57,510 nucleotides of DNA from a virus (IMGVR_UViG_3300025433_000001:1-57510); one strand, 5' to 3'. Shown: positions 1 through 7,580, numbered from the stretch's first letter. Numbers and translations: made by a program. The notes: generated by a model not told the origin, from the sequence alone.

Positions 1-127
1 CTGTTAGGTGCCATCCAGTCCACACACAGGGCAAGACAGCGTTGTTCCATCTTCGTTCCATTCCATTTTGCAGTCGCAAACCTCCCCCGTTTCCCGATGC
101 ACAGGCCAAAGGCCAAGGCCGTAGTGA
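1..127. repeat. Left copy of 127-bp terminal overlap
   Basis: Bases 1-127 are identical to 57384-57510. A direct repeat of exactly 127 bp is the usual signature of a circular de Bruijn assembly with k=127, so I read it as an assembly overlap and not as a biological terminal repeat. It means the genome is circular or circularly permuted, with 57,383 unique bp, and that position 1 falls near the 3' end of a small leftward gene. Confidence 0.9.
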
Positions 128-195
128 AGAGCCTCCTTCATCTCGTAGTCTGAGTGAAGGTTCTTAGTCCTCATTTCAAGTTCTCGTTTATTCAT
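4..195 (-). CDS. Small zinc-ribbon-like protein, 63 aa
   Basis: This leftward ORF encodes 63 residues. The C-terminal half holds two cysteine pairs, CDC and CPVCG, separated by about 13 residues, the spacing expected of a zinc ribbon. The N-terminus is charged and helical. There are no membrane segments. The start ATG (193-195) has only a weak AGGTG-type ribosome site. The stop lies three bases inside the circular junction, so the gene is complete only because the contig closes. It is flanked by a 29-bp direct repeat (286-314 and 57360-57388). Small phage zinc proteins of this kind often bind nucleic acid or host proteins, but no specific function can be assigned. Confidence 0.7.
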   Translation of the reverse strand: MNKRELEMRTKNLHSDYEMKEALHYGLGLWPVHRETGEVCDCKMEWNEDGTTLSCPVCGLDGT

Positions 196-285
196 AAAAC
201 ACCTAACCAGAGCGTAGAATTTACGGTGACAACGCCCTGTATTTTAGTTTAGTTTGTGAGCACCGAAACTCACGCTATATCGTTG

Positions 286-314
286 GACGGAACGAATCCA
301 TACAACTAACTGTT
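286..314. repeat. 29-bp direct repeat, copy 1
   Basis: This 29-bp stretch contains CGAATCCATACAACTAACTG and matches 57360-57388 with one mismatch. It covers the end of the methyltransferase gene. The second copy sits just after the stop codon of the 63-aa zinc protein, so the two copies bracket that gene at 309-bp spacing on the circle. It is not a hairpin, so a terminator role is unlikely. A recombination scar from cassette insertion is the simplest reading. Confidence 0.75.
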
Positions 315-1112
315 CGATTTAACTGCTTCAAACTCCCATTGAGCTTGCGCCAGTTGCTTATGAGCCTTCTCGATTCGCTCTTGTGCAATATCGAAATAGT
401 CCAAGTCCTTTTCAATCCCGATGAAGCCTCTGTTCAGGTTCGCACAAGCAACCCCCGTTGTACCGCTTCCCATTGTGAAGTCCAGCACTGTCTCGCCATC
501 GTTGGTGTATGTCTTGATTAGATACTCCATTAGGGCAACGGGCTTTTGGGTTGGGTGCAAACCTCGCTCCCTATTATCTGAATTGGTGAACTTGATTAGA
601 TTTCTGGGGTAGTTCTCAAACTCAATGGTTCGTTCTAGCTTATGGGAATCTCGCTTGAGTTTATGCCCGTTCTCGTATTTCCTTGGTCTGCTCCATTTCT
701 TATCGACACGAACAAGCCCCTGCGGATTGTACGACATTCTGCGTTCTTTTAATTGAACTTTATGCCCTATGGGCGCAGGCGAGAACACGCAGACATCCTC
801 TGTGAATTTAATAGGCATATTCTTGGCGTGAGTAAAGTTGCAACCCTTGCTTTTTTCCCACACCCAACAATACTTAAACATCTTCATGTTGGATGCGATT
901 AGCGTCGTCGTAAAAGGCTGGCTCGCAGTCATCACTATAGCACCGTTCGGCTTGATAACGCGCTTAAGCTGCTCCCACATCGCCTCAAGCGGGATAACAG
1001 AATCCCATTTGCAGGCCGTGGTTCCGTAGGGCGGGTCGGTTAGCACCATGTCAACTGATCCACTCTCAATTTCTTTCATTCGTTCTAGGCAATCGCCTTG
1101 CATAAGTTTCAT
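306..1112 (-). CDS. DNA methyltransferase, beta-class N4-cytosine/N6-adenine type
   Basis: The 268-aa product is an S-adenosylmethionine-dependent DNA amino-methyltransferase. Catalytic motif DPPYG is at residues 26-30 and the AdoMet-binding motif FTMGSGTTG is near residue 212. This order, catalytic motif first with the recognition region in between, is typical of beta-class enzymes. HPTQKP precedes the FxGxG motif, as in type II and phage orphan methylases. I chose the ATG at 1110-1112 because the GGAGG site (1121-1125) is 8 nt from it. The upstream ATG at 1116-1118 would leave only 2 nt. No partner restriction enzyme is nearby, so it is probably an orphan modifying phage DNA against host restriction. 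The target base and sequence cannot be read from the protein. Confidence 0.93.
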   Translation of the reverse strand: MKLMQGDCLERMKEIESGSVDMVLTDPPYGTTACKWDSVIPLEAMWEQLKRVIKPNGAIVMTASQPFTTTLIASNMKMFKYCWVWEKSKGCNFTHAKNMPIKFTEDVCVFSPAPIGHKVQLKERRMSYNPQGLVRVDKKWSRPRKYENGHKLKRDSHKLERTIEFENYPRNLIKFTNSDNRERGLHPTQKPVALMEYLIKTYTNDGETVLDFTMGSGTTGVACANLNRGFIGIEKDLDYFDIAQERIEKAHKQLAQAQWEFEAVKSNS

Positions 1113-1179
1113 TTTCATTTCCTCCGTAATTAAGAATCGAACAAAGAAATAGAGAGTACGGGATTACCCGCCCCTCATT

Positions 1180-1365
1180 TCAGGCGTTGTATTTGTTCAG
1201 CTCCGATATGCACTTCTGTATTTCACGAATCCTGATTGTGTATTGACGCTGTACAGAAGATGAAGAGGCATCTCTCCTTTTAACTTGGTACTGTTCGATT
1301 CGGCAACTCCACAAATCCAACAAGGAATTGGACTTTACCTCAGTAACGCTCGTTTTTTCTTTCAT
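1180..1365 (-). CDS. Hypothetical protein, 61 aa
   Basis: Small charged, probably helical protein in the leftward early block. An ideal AAGGAGG ribosome site precedes the ATG, and the gene sits between the methyltransferase and a zinc-ribbon-like gene in the same direction. No recognisable motif is present. The strong SD and operon position support a real gene, but no function can be proposed. Confidence 0.6.
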   Translation of the reverse strand: MKEKTSVTEVKSNSLLDLWSCRIEQYQVKRRDASSSSVQRQYTIRIREIQKCISELNKYNA

Positions 1366-1389
1366 AGTTTCCTCCTTCGGAAAGTCAAC

Positions 1390-1587
1390 TCAAACGTTAG
1401 CATTCCACACGGCAACAACGCCACAAGAGCAAGGTTTGCGCATGTGAGTTGAATCAAGTTGTTTTTTGCACGATCCACAGTAATAGGTGAACCAATCTTT
1501 GTTCCCGAATGCTTTGCCGTGATTCACTTTCACAACAGGCATGCTAACCAGTTCATCGAGGCTATTGGGTGTCTTTTTGTCGCTCAT
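1390..1587 (-). CDS. Zinc-ribbon-like protein, 65 aa
   Basis: The C-terminal half contains CGSC and CSCG knuckles about 14 residues apart, the signature of a treble-clef or zinc-ribbon fold. No other domain is visible. The start ATG overlaps the stop of the upstream gene (ATGA at 1584-1587), which implies translational coupling to the AP2-like protein. An AAGGGAG site precedes it. It may be a nucleic-acid-binding adaptor; the family is not recognised. Confidence 0.65.
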   Translation of the reverse strand: MSDKKTPNSLDELVSMPVVKVNHGKAFGNKDWFTYYCGSCKKQLDSTHMRKPCSCGVVAVWNANV

Positions 1588-2279
1588 TGGTTTCTCCCTT
1601 TGTTCTTTGGTCGGTGGTCTGCTCTCTCCTTGTCTAAAATACCGTCCCGAGCTTCCCGAGCGTCCTTGATGTCTCCGTGTAGCCCCCCGTACACCGCACA
1701 GCCCCGGTCGGGGACGTACACGTTTACGCGGTACTTCTCCCCGACTTTCTGGATGCCGTTCTCTCTATCGCCGTTTTCGTCTACCCTCTTACGAGTCGCA
1801 TCCGAGCGTGTGGTTTCTTCGAGATTTTTAAGGCGGCAATCGAACACGTCCTCGTTTTTGGGAAGTACGATCTTGTCGGGGTCGGTTATCCCTTTCACCG
1901 TACGGGCTACGCGGAACACCGTTCCATCCGTCTCCTTAGCGGCGAGGAACCACGAACGCCCTGAAGAGGACGCGAATAGCGTGATTTTGGCCTCTTTGAT
2001 GGTTGCCGCGACGGATGGGTCGAGTCGCGCGACGACGGGCTCTAAGCCCCCTTTACGGAACAATAAGTACATAACGACCCCGCCGTCCTCGATAGCGGTA
2101 GGGAAGTAGTCCACATCCTGAGCCTTATACAGCTCCTTCGTGGTGGTGATGATGTTATTCTCAAGGGCAGAGAGGGCGACGCACATGTCTTTAGACGGTG
2201 CCATAAATTCTAAGTACGCGTGGCTCTCCTTCAACTCCTTCAGCCGTTCCGATAATTCATGTATTTTTTTCTTGTTCAT
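1584..2279 (-). CDS. AP2-domain-like DNA-binding protein (HNH-less homing-endonuclease relative)
   Basis: The 231-aa product begins with a coiled-coil-like stretch. It then carries a segment resembling the region between the HNH nuclease and AP2 domain of phage homing endonucleases (VFDCRLKNLEETTRS, compare the DNRxxNLR box). It ends in an AP2-like fold (GIQKVGEKYRVNVYV followed by GDIKDAREARD). The catalytic HNH residues are not recognisable, so it may be a DNA-binding derivative of a former homing enzyme. A longer reading frame begins 60 nt upstream, but the ATG at 2277-2279 overlaps the preceding stop (TAATG) and fits coupled translation better. The family match is from memory and should be tested with profile searches. 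Confidence 0.6.
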   Translation of the reverse strand: MNKKKIHELSERLKELKESHAYLEFMAPSKDMCVALSALENNIITTTKELYKAQDVDYFPTAIEDGGVVMYLLFRKGGLEPVVARLDPSVAATIKEAKITLFASSSGRSWFLAAKETDGTVFRVARTVKGITDPDKIVLPKNEDVFDCRLKNLEETTRSDATRKRVDENGDRENGIQKVGEKYRVNVYVPDRGCAVYGGLHGDIKDAREARDGILDKERADHRPKNKGRNQ

Positions 2280-2602
2280 TAGGCAGTCTCCTTCTCTTTT
2301 ACCCCGCCGATAGACAAGTGGCTGATGGTGCTCACGCACATCACTTCCATGCCCTCGTACTTCCCCCCGCTCAGGAAGGCGGCGTCTTCCTGTAGTACGA
2401 ACGCCACGTGCGCCCTTAACTGTTCGGCTTCTAAGTACCCGAGGTAGAGGTATCGAGGGTCTGCGTTGCCCACCCTGTAAAAGGCATGCAGGGCGTCGTA
2501 AACTTTCTGGCTAATCGGTTCCCCTTTTTCAGTCTCCGTTGTTTCAGTTGTTTCTACCTCCGCGACGGCCCCGTTGTTCGCGTAATACGTTTTCTTTTTC
2601 AT
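2279..2602 (-). CDS. Hypothetical protein, 107 aa
   Basis: Acidic protein with a Thr/Glu-rich N-terminal stretch (VETTETTETEKGE) and a globular remainder of unknown fold. The leader reads AGGAGACTGAAA then ATG, the first of a set of nearly identical leaders used by genes at 3428, 3600, 3792 and 47479. A promoter-like element lies just upstream (2629-2657), so this may be the first gene of a transcript that also covers the AP2-like and zinc-ribbon genes. Confidence 0.65.
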   Translation of the reverse strand: MKKKTYYANNGAVAEVETTETTETEKGEPISQKVYDALHAFYRVGNADPRYLYLGYLEAEQLRAHVAFVLQEDAAFLSGGKYEGMEVMCVSTISHLSIGGVKEKETA

Positions 2603-2628
2603 TTTCAGTCTCCTCTAATTTCCTATCC

Positions 2629-2657
2629 CTTTTACTTTACATTTTTCTGTACGTCAA
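2629..2657 (-). promoter_or_regulatory. Putative sigma70-type promoter, leftward
   Basis: On the minus strand, TTGACG (2657-2652) is followed after exactly 17 nt by TAAAAG (2634-2629), a 4/6 match to the -10 consensus. It lies between two leftward genes, in the right orientation for the 107-aa gene, and in an AT-rich gap. The call rests on motif matching by eye. Confidence 0.4.
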
Positions 2658-2661
2658 GGTC

Positions 2662-2814
2662 TTATTGTATGTCCTCTTTAATTCGGATGCGTTCGAGTCT
2701 GCGGGCGCGTGTGTCCTTGTTCAGGCGTTCGTGTTTCCCGTGCTGGTGCTTGTGGCTTTTGATCTTCTCGAAGTGCGGGGCGGGCTCGTCGTCGTTGGGT
2801 CGGTAGTTTTTCAT
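2662..2814 (-). CDS. Small basic protein, 50 aa
   Basis: A 50-residue ORF starting at ATG 2812-2814 with an AAGGAGACACTGACC leader, so it is well placed for translation. The sequence is very rich in Lys, Arg and His (for example HKHQHGKHERLNK, then RARRLERIRIKED). This suggests an RNA- or DNA-binding helix or a host-directed peptide. No known family is recognised. Its stop lies just upstream of a promoter-like element for the next gene. Confidence 0.6.
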   Translation of the reverse strand: MKNYRPNDDEPAPHFEKIKSHKHQHGKHERLNKDTRARRLERIRIKEDIQ

Positions 2815-2873
2815 GGTCAGTGTCTCCTTGGAGGGTTACGAGGGAGGGGATCGCCCCTCTCCCTCTGATTCGT

Positions 2874-3428
2874 TTACTTGTAGGGCATCCATCCGTGCAG
2901 GAGGGCGAACCGCTTGTACAGTCGGCGTTTTTTCTGGAGCGTCTTAATCAACGTCTCGATGTTTTCGATAGTCTCGCCGCCTACCTTGCCCTCCCGGAAC
3001 TGGAAGCCTTCAAAGGCCACAGTCACGACGGGCTTTTCCTTTACCTTTTTCGGGGCGGGGAGCTCGACGACCTTTGTAGGAAGCTGACTAACGTGCACTG
3101 TTCTATGGGCATCAAAACGTGTGATCGTGCCTGTAGCGTCGTTGCGTGCTTCGTCGGGCGATCCCTTGGTGTATCGTCTGAAGTGATTGCCGAACGGAGT
3201 CCAGAACTTTTCCCCGTTGGAAACAAGCCTGAAGTTCGTTTTCTTTAGGTGGATGACGCTTGGTGTCTTTACGCACACCTCTTTCGATTGACGGACGCCG
3301 TACTCCTCTTCTCGTGCCTTGCCTTGGATTAGTCCCGTGTTGGGGCCGTTCTTTTTGTAGGAACAGCCGTCCGCACGCAGTCTGTAGGTTTCTCCGATTT
3401 GTACTTCTTTGAATGTTACTTTTTCCAT
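2874..3428 (-). CDS. Hypothetical protein, 184 aa
   Basis: No family recognised. The N-terminal 100 residues look like a compact beta-rich fold (KEVQIGETYRLRADG). A proline/lysine linker near residue 125 (PAPKKVKEKP) leads to a helical C-terminus with basic residues (LQKKRRLYKRF). The leader is AAGGAGACTGGAAAC before the ATG. It belongs to the leftward early block; a nucleic-acid role is possible from charge but not shown. Confidence 0.7.
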   Translation of the reverse strand: MEKVTFKEVQIGETYRLRADGCSYKKNGPNTGLIQGKAREEEYGVRQSKEVCVKTPSVIHLKKTNFRLVSNGEKFWTPFGNHFRRYTKGSPDEARNDATGTITRFDAHRTVHVSQLPTKVVELPAPKKVKEKPVVTVAFEGFQFREGKVGGETIENIETLIKTLQKKRRLYKRFALLHGWMPYK

Positions 3429-3441
3429 GTTTCCAGTCTCC

Positions 3442-3600
3442 TTATTTACTGATTAACGTTTTGAGTGCGACGGCGGCGAATGTGCCCGCCACGGCGAAGA
3501 GTAGCCCGAGGAGCGCGGCCTGCCTTATAAAGCTGGTCAGTCTCCTTCGGGCGTGCCCCTTGGGGACGGGTGCGATGATTACTCCGGGTGGTTTTTCCAT
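3442..3600 (-). CDS. Small membrane protein, 52 aa
   Basis: A basic, proline-containing N-terminus (about 28 residues, with a KGHARRR patch) is followed by one hydrophobic helix (QAALLGLLFAVAGTFAAVA) and a short KTLISK tail. The positive-inside rule predicts a cytoplasmic N-terminus. The leader AAAAGGAGACTGAAACC directly precedes the ATG at 3598-3600, one of the repeated early leaders. It is probably an early inner-membrane protein that acts on the host; no family is recognised. Confidence 0.65.
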   Translation of the reverse strand: MEKPPGVIIAPVPKGHARRRLTSFIRQAALLGLLFAVAGTFAAVALKTLISK

Positions 3601-3615
3601 GGTTTCAGTCTCCTT

Positions 3616-3792
3616 TTATTTGGTTTCGTTTAAGATAAAAGCCTTGATAAATCGGGCCTCGTGTTCTTCGTAGTCAGCCTTTATGAACTTCCATTTCTTA
3701 CCGCATCCGCACGGGCACGGGGCGTACGGATCGTCAAGCGGTATCTCGTTGAACCACGCGTCAGCCGCTAACCCTTTTAAATTTACGTTCAT
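3616..3792 (-). CDS. Small Cys-cluster protein, 58 aa
   Basis: A 58-residue ORF with a dense CPCGCGKKW motif in its centre, resembling the metal-binding knuckle of SEC-C type zinc motifs (PCPCGSGKKYK in the classical form). Acidic and aromatic residues surround it. The leader AAAAGGAGACTGAAAAT sits directly before the ATG at 3790-3792. It is probably a zinc-binding microprotein; the partner is unknown. Confidence 0.65.
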   Translation of the reverse strand: MNVNLKGLAADAWFNEIPLDDPYAPCPCGCGKKWKFIKADYEEHEARFIKAFILNETK

Positions 3793-3807
3793 ATTTTCAG
3801 TCTCCTT

Positions 3808-3921
3808 TTATTTAATGAACGCCTGCACCGCGTCATATATCGGGCCGACAGAGCCCGCGAGCGCGGCTATGATTATCGTGCCCGCTACAACTTGCAGTAA
3901 CATAATTAGTTTTTCTTTCAT
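3808..3921 (-). CDS. Small membrane protein, 37 aa
   Basis: The product is a single hydrophobic helix (LIMLLQVVAGTIIIAALAGS) after MKEK and before a short amphipathic tail. It is preceded by a GCGGAACC leader that is weaker than those of its neighbours. It lies in line with two other tiny leftward genes with 15-24 nt gaps, which supports it. Possible roles include membrane perturbation or superinfection exclusion; nothing specific is visible. Confidence 0.5.
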   Translation of the reverse strand: MKEKLIMLLQVVAGTIIIAALAGSVGPIYDAVQAFIK

Positions 3922-3963
3922 GGTTCCGCTTTCTGCCGGGAGTCCGCCCGGCGCGGTAGTGGG

Positions 3964-6648
3964 TTAGCGTGTAATGATGACGAGGCGCGTATCTGTACCG
4001 GTCTGGGATACTTCGCCGGTACCTTGGAACGACCCCGCCGGGAGTTGTTCCGACGTGCCGCCTACCTCTTCGAGCCAGTCGCGGAAGGCGGTAGCCTTCG
4101 AGTCAGTGCGGAAGAAAATACCTTCCCCAGCGATAGCCGCGAGCCGTCCGCCGTCTTTAAGGCAGTGGTAAGCGGCGCGGATGTGGTCGGCATCCTGTCC
4201 CTTTTCAAAGGGCGGGTTCATTATCGCTTTATCGAATCGAGAGATTCCAGTATCTTCCCCGTTGGGGTTTGTAAAATCTTCGCAGAAAGTAATGAACCCT
4301 TTTAGTTCTAGGATCTCGCACAGGCTCGGGCGTATTTCTACACACGTCACGACCCCTCCCGCGTCTCGGGCTCGTTCTGCTAGGTTCCCGGTACCGGCGG
4401 AAGGCTCAAGAACAGTCTCCCCTTCTTGAATGTCGAGGGCGTCGAGCATTTTCTCCGCTACGGCGCACGGCGTCGGGAAGAATCCGGGGATTTTCTGCCC
4501 CGTGAGGTTCAGAATTTTATTCTTTAATTCAGTCTCCTTTTTCCGTGCCGCTTCCGCTTCGGGGTCGCTGGCCTCTTTGAGGAGAGTCAGTAACGCTACC
4601 GCCGCCGGTGACGTGTCGGAAAACTCGCCGGTGTCAACAATGGAATAATAACCCCCGGACATGTCGGAACGTGTCTCCGTGTATTTGAGCAAGTCCTTTT
4701 TCGTTCGGACGGTCTGCAAGATAGGCGGGAGGGTGCCCGCTTCGAGACCGTCGGCCAGAACCCGCGCGGCAGTCTGTACCCGTTCGAGGTGGTGCCCTTC
4801 GATCATCCGCGCCTTATATTCTAAATTGCGCTTGGGCGTCGGGATCTGGGTCATGTCGCGGGTTTTATCTTCGATCTGGGAAGTCAGGCGGTCGGCCATG
4901 GCGCGGAGCTTCTCGGCACTGTTAGCGGCTGAGTTTGGGCGGGGCGTGTCGCAGTCTGTTGTTTCGTGCGGGTCGGTGCCGTAGGGTTCCGGCTCCGGCT
5001 CCGGCTCCGGCTTCCAGTTGAGAAGCGAGAGCGGCAGATTGTCGCCGGTCGTCCTCATGTACTCTTTGAGCGGGTGCCCGTCCTCTTCGCCCCGTGTGAG
5101 GTCGAGACTCATAGACAGCCACCAGCCGAACTTTATTTCCTTTTCCGTTCCGATAGCCCGCCCGATGTCCGCGAGGGCCGGAAGGCGTAGAGGGTGCGGC
5201 AGTTGTCCCACGGTTCTCGCTTTGACTTCTTTCTCCTCGGGCGTGTAGTCGGCACTCTGGACGTTGTAAGGTGCTGGGATTGCTTCGGCTTTGGAGTCTG
5301 TCGGCGGCGCGTCGGTGCCCGTCGGCTCGGGGTCGGTGCCCGCGATGCCGTCCGCGAAAGTCTGCGCGGCTTCGGGAGTCTTAAACGCGAAGCCTGCGGG
5401 GGTCGTGCCCCACTTGCGAGAGTACCAACCCCCCAGCCCCTGCGCGGTGCTTTTGAGTGCTTGGAACTCGTCGCGCTCTACGCGGTCGGATAGTCTCACA
5501 AGCCACATCTGAAAGCCTTTTTTCGTGTGTGTGTGCTCTTCGATAGTCACCGGCCCCGTGGCGGGCGTTTGACGGGCGGCGTCGGTCGCGGGTGCCGTGG
5601 TCTCTTCAAACTTTAGCGCGAGCTCTACAACGTGGCACCCCGTCCCCTCTTCGGGGTCGATCACTGCGAGAAAGGCACCTTTTCCGGTCAAGTCTGTTTT
5701 ACTAATCAGCTCCCGCGCTTTCCGGTTTTTATGTTGTTCCGTTTCCCAGTCGTCGAGGTTGCCCATTTCTGGAAGTGCGGCTTTTACAGTCTGCAGAAGC
5801 TCCCGCGTGTTTCGGCTCGTGAAAATGTATCGACATCCCCCAAAAGCGTCGTTAAACGCGGTCGAGTTGTAGTTGTAACTGTCTGTCATCCCGTCAAAGT
5901 GTCCTTCTTTAAAGTTATTTGTGAAGGCTTCGACTTGGTCGGCGGTCGGGCCGTCGTTCCAGTTTATTTGAACTCTAGAATAGTCAGAAGTTACCGAGAA
6001 ACGAATACCGGGAAACTCCTTTTTCAAGGTCAGTCTTATATTTTTAGCGGCATCTTTTCCGCCCCCGCTCCCCCCTACGCGGGAAAGGTAGGGGTAATCA
6101 AGCGCGGCGGTCTCCTCTTCCGCCCATTTTTTCGCTTTTTCTTCTGCCTGTTTTTCTTCCCTCTTTTCCTGCGCGGCTTTCCGCTCTTCGGCTTCCGTCG
6201 CGTGTTGCTCTATGCTCTTGCGCTCGTCGCGTACCGGTTGGCAGTCTCTAAGGGTTGGGATTAGTTCTAGCGCGGCGGCTATGAGGGCGCGGCAATTTTC
6301 CCGCGTGATTTTCCCGCCGTGCGCCGCGTGTAAAACATTGAGCGCGTCAGTCTGTTTGTTTTTGTGTGTCTGTTCCTCGTCGGTCGGGCATCCCATGATA
6401 TACTGTACGCTCTCATGTTCTGAGCCGTCGGGCCACGAGGACAGGACCCGCGTGCCGCTTCCGGCCCCGAGTACCTTACCGAAGGCTTTTTTTACGTCGG
6501 CAGTCTGTCGCGGCCCGGCTTCGCTTGCCCATTTAAGAATCTCGGTATTTTCTACATCTTCGGCGGGGCGGGTACGCTGGCCGGGGTACGTGGTTTCTGA
6601 TAGGTCGAGTGTTTCGGCGGGTGTGCTGATAGGTGTATTCGTTTTCAT
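3964..6648 (-). CDS. Large polyvalent protein: LPD29-like domain plus C-terminal N6-adenine methyltransferase
   Basis: This is the largest gene of the early block (894 aa). Residues about 150-182 form a highly charged coiled coil. Residues about 200-290 match the large polyvalent protein domain 29 pattern (EFPGIRFSVTSDYSRV, NDGPTADQVEAF, FDGMTDSYNYN). A Pro/Ala/Thr-rich region and a PEPEPEPEP linker follow. The C-terminal ~180 residues are a Rossmann methyltransferase with EPSAGTGNL (near 748) and catalytic NPPF (near 811), preceded by FFPTP, as in M.TaqI-like and BREX-related adenine methylases. Polyvalent proteins are often delivered or expressed early to counter host defence. The enzyme may methylate phage DNA on entry, or it may only bind it. 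The leader is AAAGGAAACGAAACC. Confidence 0.88.
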   Translation of the reverse strand: MKTNTPISTPAETLDLSETTYPGQRTRPAEDVENTEILKWASEAGPRQTADVKKAFGKVLGAGSGTRVLSSWPDGSEHESVQYIMGCPTDEEQTHKNKQTDALNVLHAAHGGKITRENCRALIAAALELIPTLRDCQPVRDERKSIEQHATEAEERKAAQEKREEKQAEEKAKKWAEEETAALDYPYLSRVGGSGGGKDAAKNIRLTLKKEFPGIRFSVTSDYSRVQINWNDGPTADQVEAFTNNFKEGHFDGMTDSYNYNSTAFNDAFGGCRYIFTSRNTRELLQTVKAALPEMGNLDDWETEQHKNRKARELISKTDLTGKGAFLAVIDPEEGTGCHVVELALKFEETTAPATDAARQTPATGPVTIEEHTHTKKGFQMWLVRLSDRVERDEFQALKSTAQGLGGWYSRKWGTTPAGFAFKTPEAAQTFADGIAGTDPEPTGTDAPPTDSKAEAIPAPYNVQSADYTPEEKEVKARTVGQLPHPLRLPALADIGRAIGTEKEIKFGWWLSMSLDLTRGEEDGHPLKEYMRTTGDNLPLSLLNWKPEPEPEPEPYGTDPHETTDCDTPRPNSAANSAEKLRAMADRLTSQIEDKTRDMTQIPTPKRNLEYKARMIEGHHLERVQTAARVLADGLEAGTLPPILQTVRTKKDLLKYTETRSDMSGGYYSIVDTGEFSDTSPAAVALLTLLKEASDPEAEAARKKETELKNKILNLTGQKIPGFFPTPCAVAEKMLDALDIQEGETVLEPSAGTGNLAERARDAGGVVTCVEIRPSLCEILELKGFITFCEDFTNPNGEDTGISRFDKAIMNPPFEKGQDADHIRAAYHCLKDGGRLAAIAGEGIFFRTDSKATAFRDWLEEVGGTSEQLPAGSFQGTGEVSQTGTDTRLVIITR

Positions 6649-6660
6649 GGTTTCGTTTCC

Positions 6661-6756
6661 TTTCGGGGTTTCGGGGGTTCAGTCTGTTTTAAATGTTTCG
6701 GGGTTTCGGGGGTTCAGTCTGTTTTAAATGTTTCGGGGTTTTAGTCTGTTTTAAAA
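6661..6756 (-). repeat. Tandem leader repeat, 2 x 35 bp plus partial
   Basis: Two perfect 35-bp units (6661-6695 and 6696-6730) and a shortened third (6731-6756) lie between the polyvalent gene and the next gene upstream. On the transcribed strand the core is AACAGACTGAA followed by CCCCGAAA. The same core recurs at 6938-7008 and 9135-9195. The repeats lie in untranslated leaders just upstream of ribosome sites and supply the stop codon of the preceding gene. Confidence 0.85.
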
Positions 6757-6924
6757 GGGTATAGGCGCAAAGCACACGGCCGCAACTCGTGAACATTCGC
6801 GGGATGCCTTGCCGAATGCCGCGCGGTTTTCTCTCGTGTCTTTGTGTTTCAATTTTTTGAGGGTTTCCATATAGATCTTAAACGCTACGTTATAGTCCCG
6901 GCTTGTAAGTGGCTTCGGTTTCAT
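6751..6924 (-). CDS. Small basic protein, 57 aa
   Basis: ATG at 6922-6924 follows an AAAGGAAAAGAAACC ribosome site shared with several neighbours. The 57 residues are rich in Lys and Arg with a helical centre (AFKIYMETLKKLKHKD) and end in a hydrophobic VAAVCFAPIPF. The stop codon lies inside the tandem leader repeat. No known family. The leader identity with the 82-, 114- and 289-aa genes suggests shared regulation. Confidence 0.6.
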   Translation of the reverse strand: MKPKPLTSRDYNVAFKIYMETLKKLKHKDTRENRAAFGKASRECSRVAAVCFAPIPF

Positions 6925-6937
6925 GGTTTCTTTTCCT

Positions 6938-7008
6938 TTTCGGGGTTTCAGTCTGTTTTAAATGTTTCGGGGTTTCAGTCTGTTTTAAATGTTTCGGGGT
7001 TTCAGTCT
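6938..7008 (-). repeat. Tandem leader repeat, 2 x 27 bp plus partial
   Basis: Units at 6938-6964 and 6965-6991 are identical, followed by a truncated third (6992-7008). Each carries the AACAGACTGAAACCCCGAAA core on the transcribed strand. The unit is the same as at 9135-9195, about 2.2 kb away, so these short sequences have spread among intergenic leaders. Confidence 0.85.
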
Positions 7009-7207
7009 AATCCGCGTACGGTTTCCACTGCTGCACGCCCGGCGCGGGTTTGCAATCGTACTTTTTACGCTTGCGGCCTTTACGAAGTTCCGCGCTTATT
7101 TTCCCCGTGCTGTAGCCGCTTTCGTTTGCGGCTATATGTATTGCTAGCGCGTACCCGTTAGACGGCGCAAGGGCGCGGGCGCGGGCCGTTGCCTGTAAGA
7201 GAGTCAT
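7007..7207 (-). CDS. Small basic protein, 66 aa, HTH-like
   Basis: The ATG overlaps the upstream stop (ATGA, 7204-7207), so it is likely translationally coupled. The middle (LAIHIAANESGYSTGKISAEL) resembles a helix-turn-helix, as in small phage regulators that scan for a recognition helix after GYS. A strongly basic RKGRKRKKYD patch follows. It could be a DNA-binding protein; the HTH is a visual guess. Confidence 0.6.
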   Translation of the reverse strand: MTLLQATARARALAPSNGYALAIHIAANESGYSTGKISAELRKGRKRKKYDCKPAPGVQQWKPYAD

Positions 7208-7530
7208 GAGTTGCCCCGAAACTCGTTTACAGCCTGAAACACTTTGTCTAATGTCCCACGGAACGCGGGAAATTTATATTCCAAAAGTTCAATACCGCCT
7301 AAATGCGGTTTTTTAGAGTCACAGCATGAAGCATTGAACCCTAACCGGCGGGATTTTATGCTTTTCAAGTTTCCAGTCTCAAAAGTTGTGATCTTTTTTA
7401 CAAAGGCGGTCTGTTCCGCCCCGTTAAAATGGGATGTGAAGTGTTCCGCCCCGTGCGGGTTAAACAGTCCCGCTATCATTTTCGTTTTGTTATTGTTAAA
7501 CGTTACTATGTAGCTTATTGAGCGGCTCAT
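7204..7530 (-). CDS. Hypothetical protein, 108 aa
   Basis: I place the start at ATG 7528-7530 (MSRSISYIVTFNNN) because GGCAGAAAAGGAAACC sits just upstream. The frame is open for a further 129 nt but without a ribosome site. The product looks like a small beta-rich domain followed by helices. It has a cysteine pair (NASCCDSKK) but no clear metal site. It is followed by an overlapping 66-aa gene. Function unknown. Confidence 0.6.
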   Translation of the reverse strand: MSRSISYIVTFNNNKTKMIAGLFNPHGAEHFTSHFNGAEQTAFVKKITTFETGNLKSIKSRRLGFNASCCDSKKPHLGGIELLEYKFPAFRGTLDKVFQAVNEFRGNS

Positions 7531-7580
7531 GTGGTTTCCTTTTCTGCCGGGATACGCCCGGCGCGTATTGGTTTGTGTTT

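Noticed and set aside
1-127. Biological direct terminal repeat
   Set aside because: Exactly 127 bp is a common assembly k-mer size, and the repeat ends within a coding gene; read depth would be needed to argue otherwise.
1459-2109. 216-aa rightward ORF
   Set aside because: Opposite to two leftward genes with coupled starts; Ser/Pro-rich antisense composition.
5632-6264. 210-aa rightward ORF inside the polyvalent gene
   Set aside because: Antisense to the conserved LPD29 region, without a ribosome site.
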